From Parapedobacter sp042666505 (lineage in GTDB: Bacteria; Bacteroidota; Bacteroidia; Sphingobacteriales; Sphingobacteriaceae), in the NCBI RefSeq assembly GCF_042666505.1, contig NZ_JBHTDN010000003.1, forward strand, positions 496,001 to 560,000: a stretch of 64,000 nt of DNA, written 5' to 3'. The notes under the pieces are model-generated. The model was not told the origin of the DNA, searched no databases, and saw nothing but the letters and a program-made list of their open reading frames with translations. The stretch's first letter is position 1, and the number at the start of each line of letters is the position of its first letter. Below are positions 25,679 through 35,022 of this stretch, one piece after another. The position numbers and the translations under genes were made by a program.

Positions 25679-27043
25679 ATGCGAACACCTGTAATAGCGA
25701 TATTTGATGTAGGTAAGACCAATAAGAAGCTATTTCTGTTTAATGAACAATATAAAATAGTTTTTGAACGGTCTGCGCGGTTTACCGAAACCGTAGATGA
25801 GGACGGCGATCCTTGCGAGAATCTGGAAAGTCTGCGGCTATCGGTATTCGATTCCCTGCATGAGGTATTCCGGAAGCCGGAGTTCGACGTGCGTGCGATC
25901 AATTTCGCGGCATATGGCGCGAGCTTGGTGTACGTCGACGAAGATGGCAAACCACTGGCCCCGTTATGCAACTACCTGAAGCCTTATCCGGAAGCGCTCC
26001 AACACAAGTTTTACGAAACGTACGGAGGGGAAGATACGGTGGCCTTCGTTACCGCGTCCCCGGTTTTAGGAAGTCTCAATTCGGGCATGCAATTGTACCG
26101 CACCAAGTATGAAAAGCCTGCACTGTTTGAACGTATCCACTATGCGTTGCATCTACCGCAATACCTGAGTTTTTTGGTATCCGGGCAGATGTACTCCGAC
26201 ATGACCAGCATCGGCTGTCACACGCATCTGTGGGATTTCACCAAAAATGATTATCATGAATGGGTATACCGGGAGGGCATCATAGACAAGTTGGCGCCGA
26301 TCGCACTGGGCGATCAGGTGTTGCCTGCATCGTTCCCTGGTAACGGATATGGAGTCGGGGTGGGTTTGCACGATAGCTCAGCTGCGTTGATTCCTTACCT
26401 GGTTAGTTTTCATGAACCTTTCGTACTAATCTCGACAGGTACCTGGTGTATCAGTCTCAATCCGTTTAACCATACGCCACTGACCAAAGAGGAACTGGAA
26501 TCGGATTGCCTGTGTTATATGCATTATCAGGGAACCCCGGTGAAGGCCTCCCGGCTTTTTGCGGGCTACGAACATGAGCAGCAGGTAAAGCGGATTGCGG
26601 AGCATTTCGGTCAACCTTCCAGCCGATACCGCAACCTGGCCTACAACCGGAGTATCGTATCCAGGCTACGTGAAGAAAAACAGGGGCCGAAACCCATCGG
26701 CGGTAAAGTGTCTGCCTTCGCGCAACGGAATCTATCCGATTATCGATCGTACGAGGAAGCCTATCATCGGCTTATCATGGACCTGGTTGATCTCCAACAG
26801 GTGGCTACCCAACTGGTAATCAAGGGCTCTACGGTGAAACGTATCTTTGTGGACGGCGGATTCAGCAAGAATGCGATTTACATGAATCTGCTGGCCGATG
26901 CGTTTCCGGAAATGGAAGTTTTCGCGGCTTCGATGGCTCAAGCCACGGCAGTGGGGGCGGCATTGGCCATTCACTCGGCGTGGAATGAGCGCCCACTGCC
27001 TAATGATTTGATTGAATTGCGCTTTTATGCGCATAATCCGTAA
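25679..27043 (+). CDS. rhaB: rhamnulokinase, FGGY family
   Basis: Phosphorylates L-rhamnulose with ATP. The 454-residue sugar kinase has the N-terminal phosphate loop IFDVGKTNKKLFLF, the mid-protein ISTGTWCISL ATP-binding region near residue 254 and the C-terminal FVDGGFSKNAIYMNLLADAF motif near 390. The operon position between rhaI and an L-lactate dehydrogenase fixes the likely substrate as rhamnulose; FGGY kinases for other sugars are similar. Confidence 0.88.
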   Translation: MRTPVIAIFDVGKTNKKLFLFNEQYKIVFERSARFTETVDEDGDPCENLESLRLSVFDSLHEVFRKPEFDVRAINFAAYGASLVYVDEDGKPLAPLCNYLKPYPEALQHKFYETYGGEDTVAFVTASPVLGSLNSGMQLYRTKYEKPALFERIHYALHLPQYLSFLVSGQMYSDMTSIGCHTHLWDFTKNDYHEWVYREGIIDKLAPIALGDQVLPASFPGNGYGVGVGLHDSSAALIPYLVSFHEPFVLISTGTWCISLNPFNHTPLTKEELESDCLCYMHYQGTPVKASRLFAGYEHEQQVKRIAEHFGQPSSRYRNLAYNRSIVSRLREEKQGPKPIGGKVSAFAQRNLSDYRSYEEAYHRLIMDLVDLQQVATQLVIKGSTVKRIFVDGGFSKNAIYMNLLADAFPEMEVFAASMAQATAVGAALAIHSAWNERPLPNDLIELRFYAHNP

Positions 27044-27072
27044 AGAAGGACCCATATAAAAGAAGGAAATCA

Positions 27073-28230
27073 ATGAACCCTGATTTATTAAAATACAATC
27101 CCCAATATCCGTCGGTGCAGGATCTGAAGAAAAAGGCGAAACAGCGTATCCCTAAATTCGCTTTTGATTACCTGGAAGGGGGCTGCAACGACGAACTGAA
27201 TCTCCTGCGGAACGAAATGGACTTCAGGGATATCCAACTTATGCCCCGGTATCTGAGGAAACACAATGGTGTCGATATGCGGACGGAGCTGTTTGGCCAT
27301 GTTTACGACGCACCGTTTGGTATATCGCCCATTGGATTACAGGGATTGATGTGGCCGAACGCACCGATTATTCTTGCAAAAGCTGCGCAAAAACACAACG
27401 TTCCATATATTCTTAGTACCGTTTCTACGGCAAGCATCGAAGAGATTGCCGAAGTTGCCGGCTCCCAATTCTGGTTCCAACTGTACCATCCGACCGAAAA
27501 TAAGCTGCGGGACGATATCCTCCGGCGTTTGGAAGCTGCGGGCTGCTCGGTGCTCGTTGTTTTGGTAGATGTACCGTCGTTTGGTCTACGCTATCGGGAA
27601 ATCAAGGCAGGATTATCCATGCCGCCGAAAATTACCATTAATAATTTCATCCAAGCGGCTGTGCGGCCTGCATGGTCTGTTGAGTTTTTGAAAATGGGCA
27701 TGCCGACTTTTGCCACGTTGAAGCCCTATATGGGAAAAGACCTTGATATCAAGCAGCTTGGTAAATTTATGAACGCTACGTTTACCGGACGTGTGGATTC
27801 AGAAAAGATTAAAGCCATTCGGGACCTTTGGAAGGGCAAATTGGTCATAAAAGGGGTGGTAAGCGATGAGGACATGGAAGAAAGCATCCGCATTGGTGCT
27901 GATGGCATCATCGTATCCAACCATGGCGGCCGGCAAATTGATGCAGGTGAATCTACCATTAAGCCACTGAAGGGGCTCACCGACAAATATGGTGACAAAA
28001 TGACCATCATGATCGACAGTGGCTTGCGGTCAGGACCCGATATCGGTCGTTCCTTGGCATGCGGCGCCAAGTTCACGTTCATGGGGCGTCCGTTTATGTA
28101 CGGTGTGTCTGCATTGGGTAAGCAAGGAGGCGATCATACCATCGGTATGCTTAAAGCTCAATTGAAGCAGGTGATGGAACAGGTATGCTGTGAGACCGTA
28201 ACGGATTTTCCGGGAACATTGATCCGATAG
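27073..28230 (+). CDS. lldD: FMN-dependent L-lactate dehydrogenase
   Basis: A 385-residue alpha-hydroxy-acid oxidase-family flavoprotein. The active-site histidine is H284 in SNHGGRQ, with IDSGLRSGPDI and the MGRPFMYG segment forming the FMN phosphate site; FDYLEGGCNDE is the usual N-terminal motif. It oxidises L-lactate to pyruvate, probably passing electrons to the respiratory chain. Coming 29 bases after rhaB, it would consume the L-lactate made by RhaEW, so rhamnose carbon ends as DHAP and pyruvate. Another L-2-hydroxy acid cannot be excluded. Confidence 0.85.
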   Translation: MNPDLLKYNPQYPSVQDLKKKAKQRIPKFAFDYLEGGCNDELNLLRNEMDFRDIQLMPRYLRKHNGVDMRTELFGHVYDAPFGISPIGLQGLMWPNAPIILAKAAQKHNVPYILSTVSTASIEEIAEVAGSQFWFQLYHPTENKLRDDILRRLEAAGCSVLVVLVDVPSFGLRYREIKAGLSMPPKITINNFIQAAVRPAWSVEFLKMGMPTFATLKPYMGKDLDIKQLGKFMNATFTGRVDSEKIKAIRDLWKGKLVIKGVVSDEDMEESIRIGADGIIVSNHGGRQIDAGESTIKPLKGLTDKYGDKMTIMIDSGLRSGPDIGRSLACGAKFTFMGRPFMYGVSALGKQGGDHTIGMLKAQLKQVMEQVCCETVTDFPGTLIR

Positions 28231-28503
28231 GTCATCGTAGGTCTGGGATATCATTATTCCACGGTAGCACGGCTACGTTGATGGTGCCCGACGGCGAGTG
28301 CCGAATTCCGGAACTGTCCGCTATCGCTTTCGACCGGCTGATTTGCCCGAAAACATTTTCGCTTCCTTAGAAACGGCGTAAACCTTCGAGTTAAATACCG
28401 GGGTAACCGGTGCTTTTCGTATCGTTCCACATAAAATTTGATAAAACCGGATGGGGCGATGGACATACAGAGGCGTTAGTTTACAAATTTTCGACACTTT
28501 CTA
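28231..28503. other. intergenic region between lldD and gnd
   Basis: Apart from the gnd promoter, the only structure seen is a weak 5-bp hairpin (ACCGG at 28399-28403, CCGGT at 28409-28413) followed by GCTTTT, possibly a poor terminator for the rhamnose operon. No gene was found. Confidence 0.4.
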
Positions 28504-28534
28504 TTTGTTCTTGCATGGGTAAAGTATAACTTTG
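28504..28534 (+). promoter_or_regulatory. promoter of gnd
   Basis: TTTG at 28504-28507, a 19-base spacer and TAACTTTG at 28527-28534 match the Bacteroidetes -33/-7 consensus exactly. The gnd ATG is 21 bases downstream, so the leader is short. Confidence 0.8.
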
Positions 28535-28554
28535 GAAGCAAATTAACTAGGAAT

Positions 28555-30009
28555 ATGCAAGCAAAATCTGATATAGGCGTTATTGGTATCGCCGTGATGG
28601 GGGAAAACCTCATCCTGAATATGGAAAGCAAAGGCTTTCATGTGTCGGCTTACAATCGTACGGTAGACAAGGTTGAGCGTTTTGTAAACGGCCGGGCAAA
28701 AGGCAAAAACATCTATGGGGCTACATCCATTGAAGATTTAATCCAGTCGCTGAAAAGCCCCCGGAAAGTGATGCTGATGGTTAAGGCCGGAAAACCCGTT
28801 GATGATTTCACCGAGCTGCTGATTCCGCATCTGGATCCGGGAGACATCATCATCGATGGGGGGAACTCCCATTTCCCGGATACCGAACGTCGGACAAAGT
28901 ATGTTGAGAGCAAGGGGTTATATTATATTGGAACCGGGGTCTCGGGAGGTGAAGAAGGGGCGCTCTTGGGTCCGTCTATTATGCCGGGAGGATCGCCTGC
29001 TGCTTGGCCCGCGGTCAAACCGATCTTTCAATCAATCGCCGCAAAGGTTGCTGACGGGACCCCGTGCTGTGATTGGGTAGGCGACGGTGGCGCCGGCCAT
29101 TTCGTCAAAATGGTACACAACGGTATTGAGTACGGCGATATGCAGCTGATCAACGAAACATATCAGATCATGAAAGACGTACTGGGCATGACACCCGATG
29201 AAATGCACGAGGTGTTCAAGGAATGGAACGAAGGCGAATTGGATAGTTACCTGATTGAAATCACCCGCGATATCCTGGCATTTAAGGACGAAGACGGGCA
29301 GCCGTTGGTCGATAAGATCCTGGACACGGCAGGACAGAAAGGTACCGGTAAATGGACGGGTACCGTAGCGCTTGAATTAGGGGTGCCCCTAACGCTGATC
29401 GCTGAATCGGTATTTGCCCGCTGCCTTTCGGCTCTGAAGGAAGAACGTGTGGCTGCTTCAAAGGTACTAAACGGACCAGTCCCTTCATTCAATGGGGATC
29501 GGCAAACGTTTATTAACGACCTACGCGACGCATTGTATGCCGCAAAAGTTATCTCTTATGCACAGGGTTACCAGATGATGGCTGCCGCGGCTAAGGAATA
29601 TGGCTGGAAACTTAACTATGGCAGCATTGCGCTCATGTGGCGCGAGGGATGCATCATCCGGTCTGCATTTTTAGGTAAAATCAAGGAAGCGTTTGACAAA
29701 AATCCAGATTTACAGAATCTCATCCTCGATGATTTCTTCCGGGAAAAAATTCAGGCCGCACAAACGGGTTGGCGGAAAGTGATCGCGTCTGCTATCACAA
29801 ACGGAATTCCCGTTCCTTGCTTAAGTGCAGGATTGATTTATTACGATGGATATCGCTGCGAACGCCTGCCGGCAAACTTGCTACAGGCACAACGCGATTA
29901 CTTCGGCGCCCATACCTACGAGCGTCTGGATAAGCCACGTGGCGAATTTTTCCATACCAACTGGACAGGACGTGGAGGAGAAACTTCTTCGACTACCTAC
30001 GACGTCTGA
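28555..30009 (+). CDS. gnd: 6-phosphogluconate dehydrogenase, decarboxylating
   Basis: Oxidatively decarboxylates 6-phosphogluconate to ribulose 5-phosphate in the pentose phosphate pathway. The 484-residue protein has the dinucleotide loop GVIGIAVMGENL at residues 7-18 and the catalytic lysine K185 and asparagine N189 in FVKMVHNGIEY. Length and C-terminal tail are normal. It has its own promoter and terminator, so it is a single-gene unit. The usual partner genes zwf and pgl are not in the window. Confidence 0.96.
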   Translation: MQAKSDIGVIGIAVMGENLILNMESKGFHVSAYNRTVDKVERFVNGRAKGKNIYGATSIEDLIQSLKSPRKVMLMVKAGKPVDDFTELLIPHLDPGDIIIDGGNSHFPDTERRTKYVESKGLYYIGTGVSGGEEGALLGPSIMPGGSPAAWPAVKPIFQSIAAKVADGTPCCDWVGDGGAGHFVKMVHNGIEYGDMQLINETYQIMKDVLGMTPDEMHEVFKEWNEGELDSYLIEITRDILAFKDEDGQPLVDKILDTAGQKGTGKWTGTVALELGVPLTLIAESVFARCLSALKEERVAASKVLNGPVPSFNGDRQTFINDLRDALYAAKVISYAQGYQMMAAAAKEYGWKLNYGSIALMWREGCIIRSAFLGKIKEAFDKNPDLQNLILDDFFREKIQAAQTGWRKVIASAITNGIPVPCLSAGLIYYDGYRCERLPANLLQAQRDYFGAHTYERLDKPRGEFFHTNWTGRGGETSSTTYDV

Positions 30010-30045
30010 TTTTTTCACGCAAAGTACATAAAGGTTTTTATGTTG

Positions 30046-30078
30046 AGTGCGCGGAGGTTTGTCCTTCGCGCACTTTTT
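30046..30078 (+). terminator. terminator after gnd
   Basis: AGTGCGCG (30046-30053) pairs with CGCGCACT (30067-30074), the stem extending inward by about four pairs, followed by a run of T to 30078. It is a good intrinsic terminator 37 bases past the stop. Confidence 0.8.
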
Positions 30079-30079
30079 C

Positions 30080-30445
30080 TTGTTATGAACTTTCTGAGTA
30101 ATGCTGGGAATTGGATGAACCCCCGAGCTGTATCCGCTTTGTATTGGCTTCGCTATGATAGTATGGTTACTCTATAACAAGTCCATAATAACTCCATAAA
30201 TTTCTATAAAATAATGGACTCATATTCAAGACAACCCTAAAATGGTACCTTGCTTATCTCTTCCTTGTCTTGTCTTGAATTTAGCAGGATGAAAGCGAAT
30301 GGAATTTGCTAAATCTGGAATCGGCAGCTAATTCAAAATTAATCGGATAGGATGACAATTCCAAAGCAAAAGTTAATTTTTGTCTGGAGAGACTATCGAA
30401 CTACTGACTTGCATACAGTCTCGTTGACATAGCACAGCCGAACAG
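30080..30445. other. structured intergenic region before the peptidase gene
   Basis: No gene is seen. It holds an 11-bp periodic stretch at 30171-30214 (units such as tccataataac and tccataaattt) and three inverted repeats in series: AGTCCAT/ATGGACT (30180-30186, 30214-30220), ATTCAAGACAA/TTGTCTTGAAT (30224-30234, 30270-30280) and ATTTAGCA/TGCTAAAT (30279-30286, 30307-30314). A small RNA or an eroded repeat is possible. Confidence 0.55.
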
Positions 30446-30477
30446 TTTGTAAATAAAAGCAACTTTACCTAAGTTTG
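30446..30477 (+). promoter_or_regulatory. promoter of the prolyl oligopeptidase gene
   Basis: TTTG at 30446-30449, a 20-base spacer and TAAGTTTG at 30470-30477 fit the Bacteroidetes pattern; the ATG is at 30501. Confidence 0.75.
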
Positions 30478-30500
30478 TTTCGCACATATTGAATTATAAC

Positions 30501-32651
30501 ATGAATAAAACCGTAAACATCCTGATTCTGGCGGCATTTGCCATTGCCTGCCAGGAATCGGAAAAAGCCATTGATCCTGCACCCACCATGACGTTATTGC
30601 CGTATCCAGAAACCCAGAAGGAGAATGTAGTAGACAACTATTTCGGCACGGAAGTGCCCGACCCGTATCGCTGGCTTGAAAATGACACCGCGACTGATAC
30701 CAAAGCGTGGGTGGAAGCTGAAAACAAGGTTACCAACAACTACCTCGAGCAGATACCGTTCCGCGACGCAATTTATCAACGATTGGAGAAGCTGTGGAAT
30801 TACGAAAAATACTCCGCGCCTTTCAAAGAAGGGAACTACACCTATTTTTATAAAAATGACGGGTTGCAGAATCAATCGGTGCTGTACCGCCAGAAAGGAG
30901 ATGACGGGGAGGTCGAAGTATTTTTGGATCCCAATAAATTTTCAAATGACGGCACCACCTCATTGGCGGGAATCGCATTCAGCAAGGATGGGAGTTTGGT
31001 GGCATATCAACTATCGGAAGGTGGGTCGGATTGGCGCAAAGTGGTGGTTATCCGGGCCGAGGATAAATCGCTCGTGGGGGATACACTGGTGGACGTTAAG
31101 TTTAGCGGTTTAGCCTGGCGTGCCAACGAAGGGTTTTATTATAGCAGCTATGACAAGCCTAAGGAAGGAAGTACACTTTCAGGTATTACCGACCAACATA
31201 AATTGTATTTCCATAAGCTTAATACACCCCAAAGTGAAGACCAGCTGATCTTTGGCGGAGCCGGTACGCCCCGTCGTTACGTCGATGGATACCTAACCGA
31301 AGATGAGCGGTTTTTGGTTATCGCCGCTGCAAATGCGACCAGCGGCGGAGAACTGTATATTCAAGATCTTTCCCGAGCAGGCAGCCCGATCGTAAATGTG
31401 GTTGACAATTTTGAAAAAAACCATGCGATTATTGACAACAACGGCTCAACCCTTTTTATTTACACCAACTTGAATGCGCCCAACGGAAAAATTGTGACCG
31501 TGGATGCGGGGAATCCGGGGCCCGAAAACTGGGTAGATCTCATTCCCGAAACCGAAAACGTGCTGAGCCCCAGTACGGGTGGCGGGAAGATTTTTGCCAA
31601 TTACCTAAAAGACGCAACCTCTCTCGTGCAGCAATACGATCGATCAGGCAAGCTGGAACGTACCATCGAATTGCCGGATGTTGGTTCTGCAGGCGGCTTC
31701 GGAGCGAAAATAGACGATACCGAACTTTATTATACGTTTACCTCGTATGTGTATCCGCCGACAATATTTAAATATAACATTGCTTCCGGCGAGTCAACGG
31801 TGTACAAAACGTCGGGTGTGGATTTCGATCCGACCAAATACGAGTCCAAGCAGGTGTTTTATACGTCCAAAGACGGCACTAAAGTACCCATGATTATTAC
31901 CCATAAGAAAGGACTGGAGCTGGACGGTTCAAATCCAACGCTTCTGTATGGTTACGGTGGGTTTAACATTAGCCTCACCCCTTCGTTCAGTACTTCCAAT
32001 ATCGTATTACTGGAACAAGGAGGCGTATATGCCGTGGCTAACCTGCGGGGTGGTGGAGAATACGGTGAAAAATGGCATCTGGCCGGGACGAAGCTGAAAA
32101 AGCAAAATGTATTTGACGATTTCGTCGCGGCGGCTGAATACCTCATCGCTGAAAAATATACGTCTTCGGAGAAATTAGGGATTGCGGGCGGTTCAAACGG
32201 AGGGTTATTGGTGGGAGCCGCAATGACCCAGCGGCCTGAACTGTTTAAAGTAGCCTTTCCGGCGGTGGGCGTGTTGGACATGCTGCGCTATCATAAATTC
32301 ACGGCCGGAGCCGGGTGGGCGTATGACTACGGTACAGCCGATGATAACGAGGAGATGTTTAGGTATCTGTTTACGTATTCCCCATACCATGCGTTGAAGG
32401 CAGGAACGGATTATCCGGCCACGCTGGTGACCACTGCCGATCACGACGACCGCGTGGTACCTGCGCATTCTTTCAAATTCGCTGCGCGATTGCAGGCATA
32501 TCATGGAGGAACGAACCCCGTGCTGATCCGCATAGAGACCAAAGCGGGGCACGGTGCCGGAAAGCCGACGGCGATGATCATTGCCGAACAGGCAGATAAG
32601 TGGGCTTTTTTCTTCCAGAATACCCAAACCTCTTACACGGAGCAACGTTAA
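30501..32651 (+). CDS. prolyl oligopeptidase, S9A family, lipoprotein
   Basis: An exported serine peptidase cleaving short peptides after proline. From the ATG at 30501 it has 716 residues; an in-frame TTG four codons upstream is less likely. The N-terminus MNKTVNILILAAFAIAC is a lipoprotein signal with the lipid cysteine at 17. A beta-propeller (about 75-430) precedes the alpha/beta-hydrolase domain with S565 in GGSNGG, D649 in HDDRVVP and H684 in AGHGAGKP. The catalytic triad is intact. It has its own promoter and is followed after 12 bases by a small GNAT gene. Confidence 0.93.
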   Translation: MNKTVNILILAAFAIACQESEKAIDPAPTMTLLPYPETQKENVVDNYFGTEVPDPYRWLENDTATDTKAWVEAENKVTNNYLEQIPFRDAIYQRLEKLWNYEKYSAPFKEGNYTYFYKNDGLQNQSVLYRQKGDDGEVEVFLDPNKFSNDGTTSLAGIAFSKDGSLVAYQLSEGGSDWRKVVVIRAEDKSLVGDTLVDVKFSGLAWRANEGFYYSSYDKPKEGSTLSGITDQHKLYFHKLNTPQSEDQLIFGGAGTPRRYVDGYLTEDERFLVIAAANATSGGELYIQDLSRAGSPIVNVVDNFEKNHAIIDNNGSTLFIYTNLNAPNGKIVTVDAGNPGPENWVDLIPETENVLSPSTGGGKIFANYLKDATSLVQQYDRSGKLERTIELPDVGSAGGFGAKIDDTELYYTFTSYVYPPTIFKYNIASGESTVYKTSGVDFDPTKYESKQVFYTSKDGTKVPMIITHKKGLELDGSNPTLLYGYGGFNISLTPSFSTSNIVLLEQGGVYAVANLRGGGEYGEKWHLAGTKLKKQNVFDDFVAAAEYLIAEKYTSSEKLGIAGGSNGGLLVGAAMTQRPELFKVAFPAVGVLDMLRYHKFTAGAGWAYDYGTADDNEEMFRYLFTYSPYHALKAGTDYPATLVTTADHDDRVVPAHSFKFAARLQAYHGGTNPVLIRIETKAGHGAGKPTAMIIAEQADKWAFFFQNTQTSYTEQR

Positions 32652-32663
32652 ATAATTAGTAGT

Positions 32664-32948
32664 ATGGAAATTAAACGAGATGATAACGGTAAAAAGGGTC
32701 AATTCAGCGCATTGATTGATGGCGAAGAAGCAGGCCTGATGACTTACACATGGGCAGGGGATCATAAGTTCATCATTGATCATACGGAAGTAAACCCGGA
32801 TTTCTCGGGAAAAGGCATCGGAAAACAGCTGGTAATGTCTGCGGTTGCATTTGCGCGCGACAATAACCTAAAGATCCTTCCCCTGTGTCCGTACGCCAAG
32901 AAGGTGTTTGAGCGAACACCCGAGATACAGGACGTACGGTGGTCTTAA
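32664..32948 (+). CDS. small GNAT-like N-acetyltransferase
   Basis: A 94-residue protein of the short GNAT type (YjdJ-like). The acetyl-CoA loop FSGKGIGKQLV lies near residues 49-59, followed by a conserved LPLCPYAKKVFE segment near 73-84. Such proteins are widespread; the substrate is unknown. The stop codon is separated from the convergent TerC stop by seven bases. Confidence 0.88.
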   Translation: MEIKRDDNGKKGQFSALIDGEEAGLMTYTWAGDHKFIIDHTEVNPDFSGKGIGKQLVMSAVAFARDNNLKILPLCPYAKKVFERTPEIQDVRWS

Positions 32949-32955
32949 GTGTCGG

Positions 32956-34005
32956 TTAACCGGCCTTTGCCTTTTTCGGGAAAACCAAAGAGGCAATAAC
33001 GCTGAGGGCCAGAATGGAAACAATCACGATCAATGAATGCGATGTGGTGAAGCCCCATCCGTCTAACCAGTGATGCAACAGCATTTTGGCACCGATGAAT
33101 ACCAACAGAAAGGAGAGACCCGTTTTAAGGTAATGGAATTTGTGAATGATGTTAACCAGTAGGAAAAACATCGACCGCAAACCCAGGATCGCAAATATGT
33201 TGGAGAAAAAGACGATGTAGGGATCCTTGGTTACGGCAAAGATCGCTGGAATCGAATCCACTGCGAAAATCAAATCGGTAAACTCAATCACCAACAAGAC
33301 GAGGAAAAGAGGTGTGACGTATTTTTTTCCTGCTTCTTTGTGGAAGAATTGACCGCCCACAAAGGTGGGATAGACCGAGAAATACCGGGAAGCAAACTTT
33401 ACCACCGTATGGTTCTGTGGATCGATTTCTTCTTCATCGCTCCGGTGCAGAAACATATTGATACCTGTGTAAACCAAGAAAAAGCCGAAGATGTAAAGTA
33501 TCCATCCAAATTGGCTGATGAGCGCAGCGCCCAAAAATATGAAAAGGAACCGAAGGACGATGGCTCCGATGATTCCCCACACCAAGACTTTGTGATAGTA
33601 TTTTGGAGGCACGCCAAACGAGCTGAAAATCAGCACCATGACGAATATGTTGTCTACTGACAAGGCGTATTCCACCACATATCCCGTAAGGTATTCCAGT
33701 GCCAGGTTATTCTTGTAAATGGCCAAGCTGGCGGCGAAATCATCGGGTATCAATCGGATGTTATGCAGATGTTTTTTGGTAATTTCTGCTAACCTGCCAA
33801 AATCATGGACGTCATGCAATTCGTGTCCCCAGATCCGCAGCACCACGTAGAACCCTAATGCAAAGCATACCCATACTGTACTCATAATAGCGGCTTGGGT
33901 GAGGCTTACCGCCTTTTCGCTTTTGCTAAAGAGTCCCAAGTCAATGGCCAGCATGAGAATGATAAACAGTAAAAAGCCGCCAAAGAATAGAAGTTCGTTG
34001 CTCAT
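32956..34005 (-). CDS. TerC/Alx family integral membrane protein
   Basis: A 349-residue inner-membrane protein with about nine hydrophobic segments. Acidic intramembrane motifs of the family are visible: ALSVDNIFVMVLIF near residue 115 and EFTDLIFAVDSIPAIFAVTKD near 240. Alx/TerC proteins export manganese or other metals, and several work with secreted metalloproteins. It ends seven bases from the convergent GNAT gene and lies three bases downstream of the polyprenyl synthase gene. Confidence 0.9.
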   Translation of the reverse strand: MSNELLFFGGFLLFIILMLAIDLGLFSKSEKAVSLTQAAIMSTVWVCFALGFYVVLRIWGHELHDVHDFGRLAEITKKHLHNIRLIPDDFAASLAIYKNNLALEYLTGYVVEYALSVDNIFVMVLIFSSFGVPPKYYHKVLVWGIIGAIVLRFLFIFLGAALISQFGWILYIFGFFLVYTGINMFLHRSDEEEIDPQNHTVVKFASRYFSVYPTFVGGQFFHKEAGKKYVTPLFLVLLVIEFTDLIFAVDSIPAIFAVTKDPYIVFFSNIFAILGLRSMFFLLVNIIHKFHYLKTGLSFLLVFIGAKMLLHHWLDGWGFTTSHSLIVIVSILALSVIASLVFPKKAKAG

Positions 34006-34007
34006 GT

Positions 34008-34979
34008 TTATTTGTTACGTTCAGTTGTGTATCTTACCAATTGTTCCAACCCGTTGCGATAATCGTTGACCGGGAAACGGGCCAGGATATCAAATGCTTC
34101 CTGCTGATATGCCTGCATTTTAGCAGTAGCGTATTCCATGCCCCTGTTTGCTTTCACAAATGCGATGACTTCGCGCACCTTTTGCGAGTCTTCGTTATGG
34201 TTTTTCACCAAATTGATGATATATCGCTTTTCGGACTTCTTTACCCGCCGCAATGCATAAATCAACGGCAACGTAATTTTCTTTTCCTTGATATCGTTCC
34301 CCAGGGGTTTGCCTACATCGTCGATACCGAAATCAAATAAATCATCTTTGATTTGGAAGGCGATCCCTACTTTCTCCCCGAATTGGCGCAGGAGATCGAT
34401 GGTAGATTCATCCGCACCGCCTGATGCCGCACCACAAGCGCAGCAGGAGGCAATCAGCGAGGCCGTTTTTTGCCGGATTACTTCAAAGTAAACCGCTTCC
34501 TCGATGTCCATCCGGCGGGCTTTTTCGATTTGGAGCAATTCTCCTTCGCTCATTTGTTCCACAGCATGGGTAACGATTTCAAGCAATCTGAAATCATGAT
34601 TACGGATCGATAGCGACAGCCCTTTGGCGAGAAGGAAATCTCCGACGAGGACCGCAATTTTGTTTTTCCATAAAGCATTTACAGAAAAGAAGCCGCGTCG
34701 TACATTGGCATTGTCTACCACGTCATCATGTACCAGGGTAGCTGTATGTAGCAGCTCCACCAGGGCAGCGCCGCGATGGGTCGCATCGTTGATACCCCCA
34801 CACAGCCCTGCAGAAAAAAAGACAAACATCGGACGCATTTGTTTGCCTTTTCGCTTTACGATGTAGTGCGTGATCCGGTCGAGTAACGGAACGGAACTCC
34901 GCATCGACTCTTTGAATTTGTCTTCAAAAGTTGCCAGCTCGTTGGCAATGGGTTTTTGTATTTCGCTTAGTTTGAGCAT
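34008..34979 (-). CDS. polyprenyl diphosphate synthase
   Basis: A trans-isoprenyl diphosphate synthase of 323 residues from the ATG at 34979 (MLKLSEIQKPI); a longer frame adds 13 unlikely residues. The first aspartate-rich motif is DDVVD at 85-89, the second DDLFD near 212, with KGKQMRP at 45-50. It probably makes the long side chain of menaquinone (octaprenyl-type), though chain length cannot be read from the sequence. Confidence 0.9.
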   Translation of the reverse strand: MLKLSEIQKPIANELATFEDKFKESMRSSVPLLDRITHYIVKRKGKQMRPMFVFFSAGLCGGINDATHRGAALVELLHTATLVHDDVVDNANVRRGFFSVNALWKNKIAVLVGDFLLAKGLSLSIRNHDFRLLEIVTHAVEQMSEGELLQIEKARRMDIEEAVYFEVIRQKTASLIASCCACGAASGGADESTIDLLRQFGEKVGIAFQIKDDLFDFGIDDVGKPLGNDIKEKKITLPLIYALRRVKKSEKRYIINLVKNHNEDSQKVREVIAFVKANRGMEYATAKMQAYQQEAFDILARFPVNDYRNGLEQLVRYTTERNK

Positions 34980-35022
34980 GTGCGTAAGACCGGCGCAAGA
35001 TACTAAGATAATCCACAATAAC

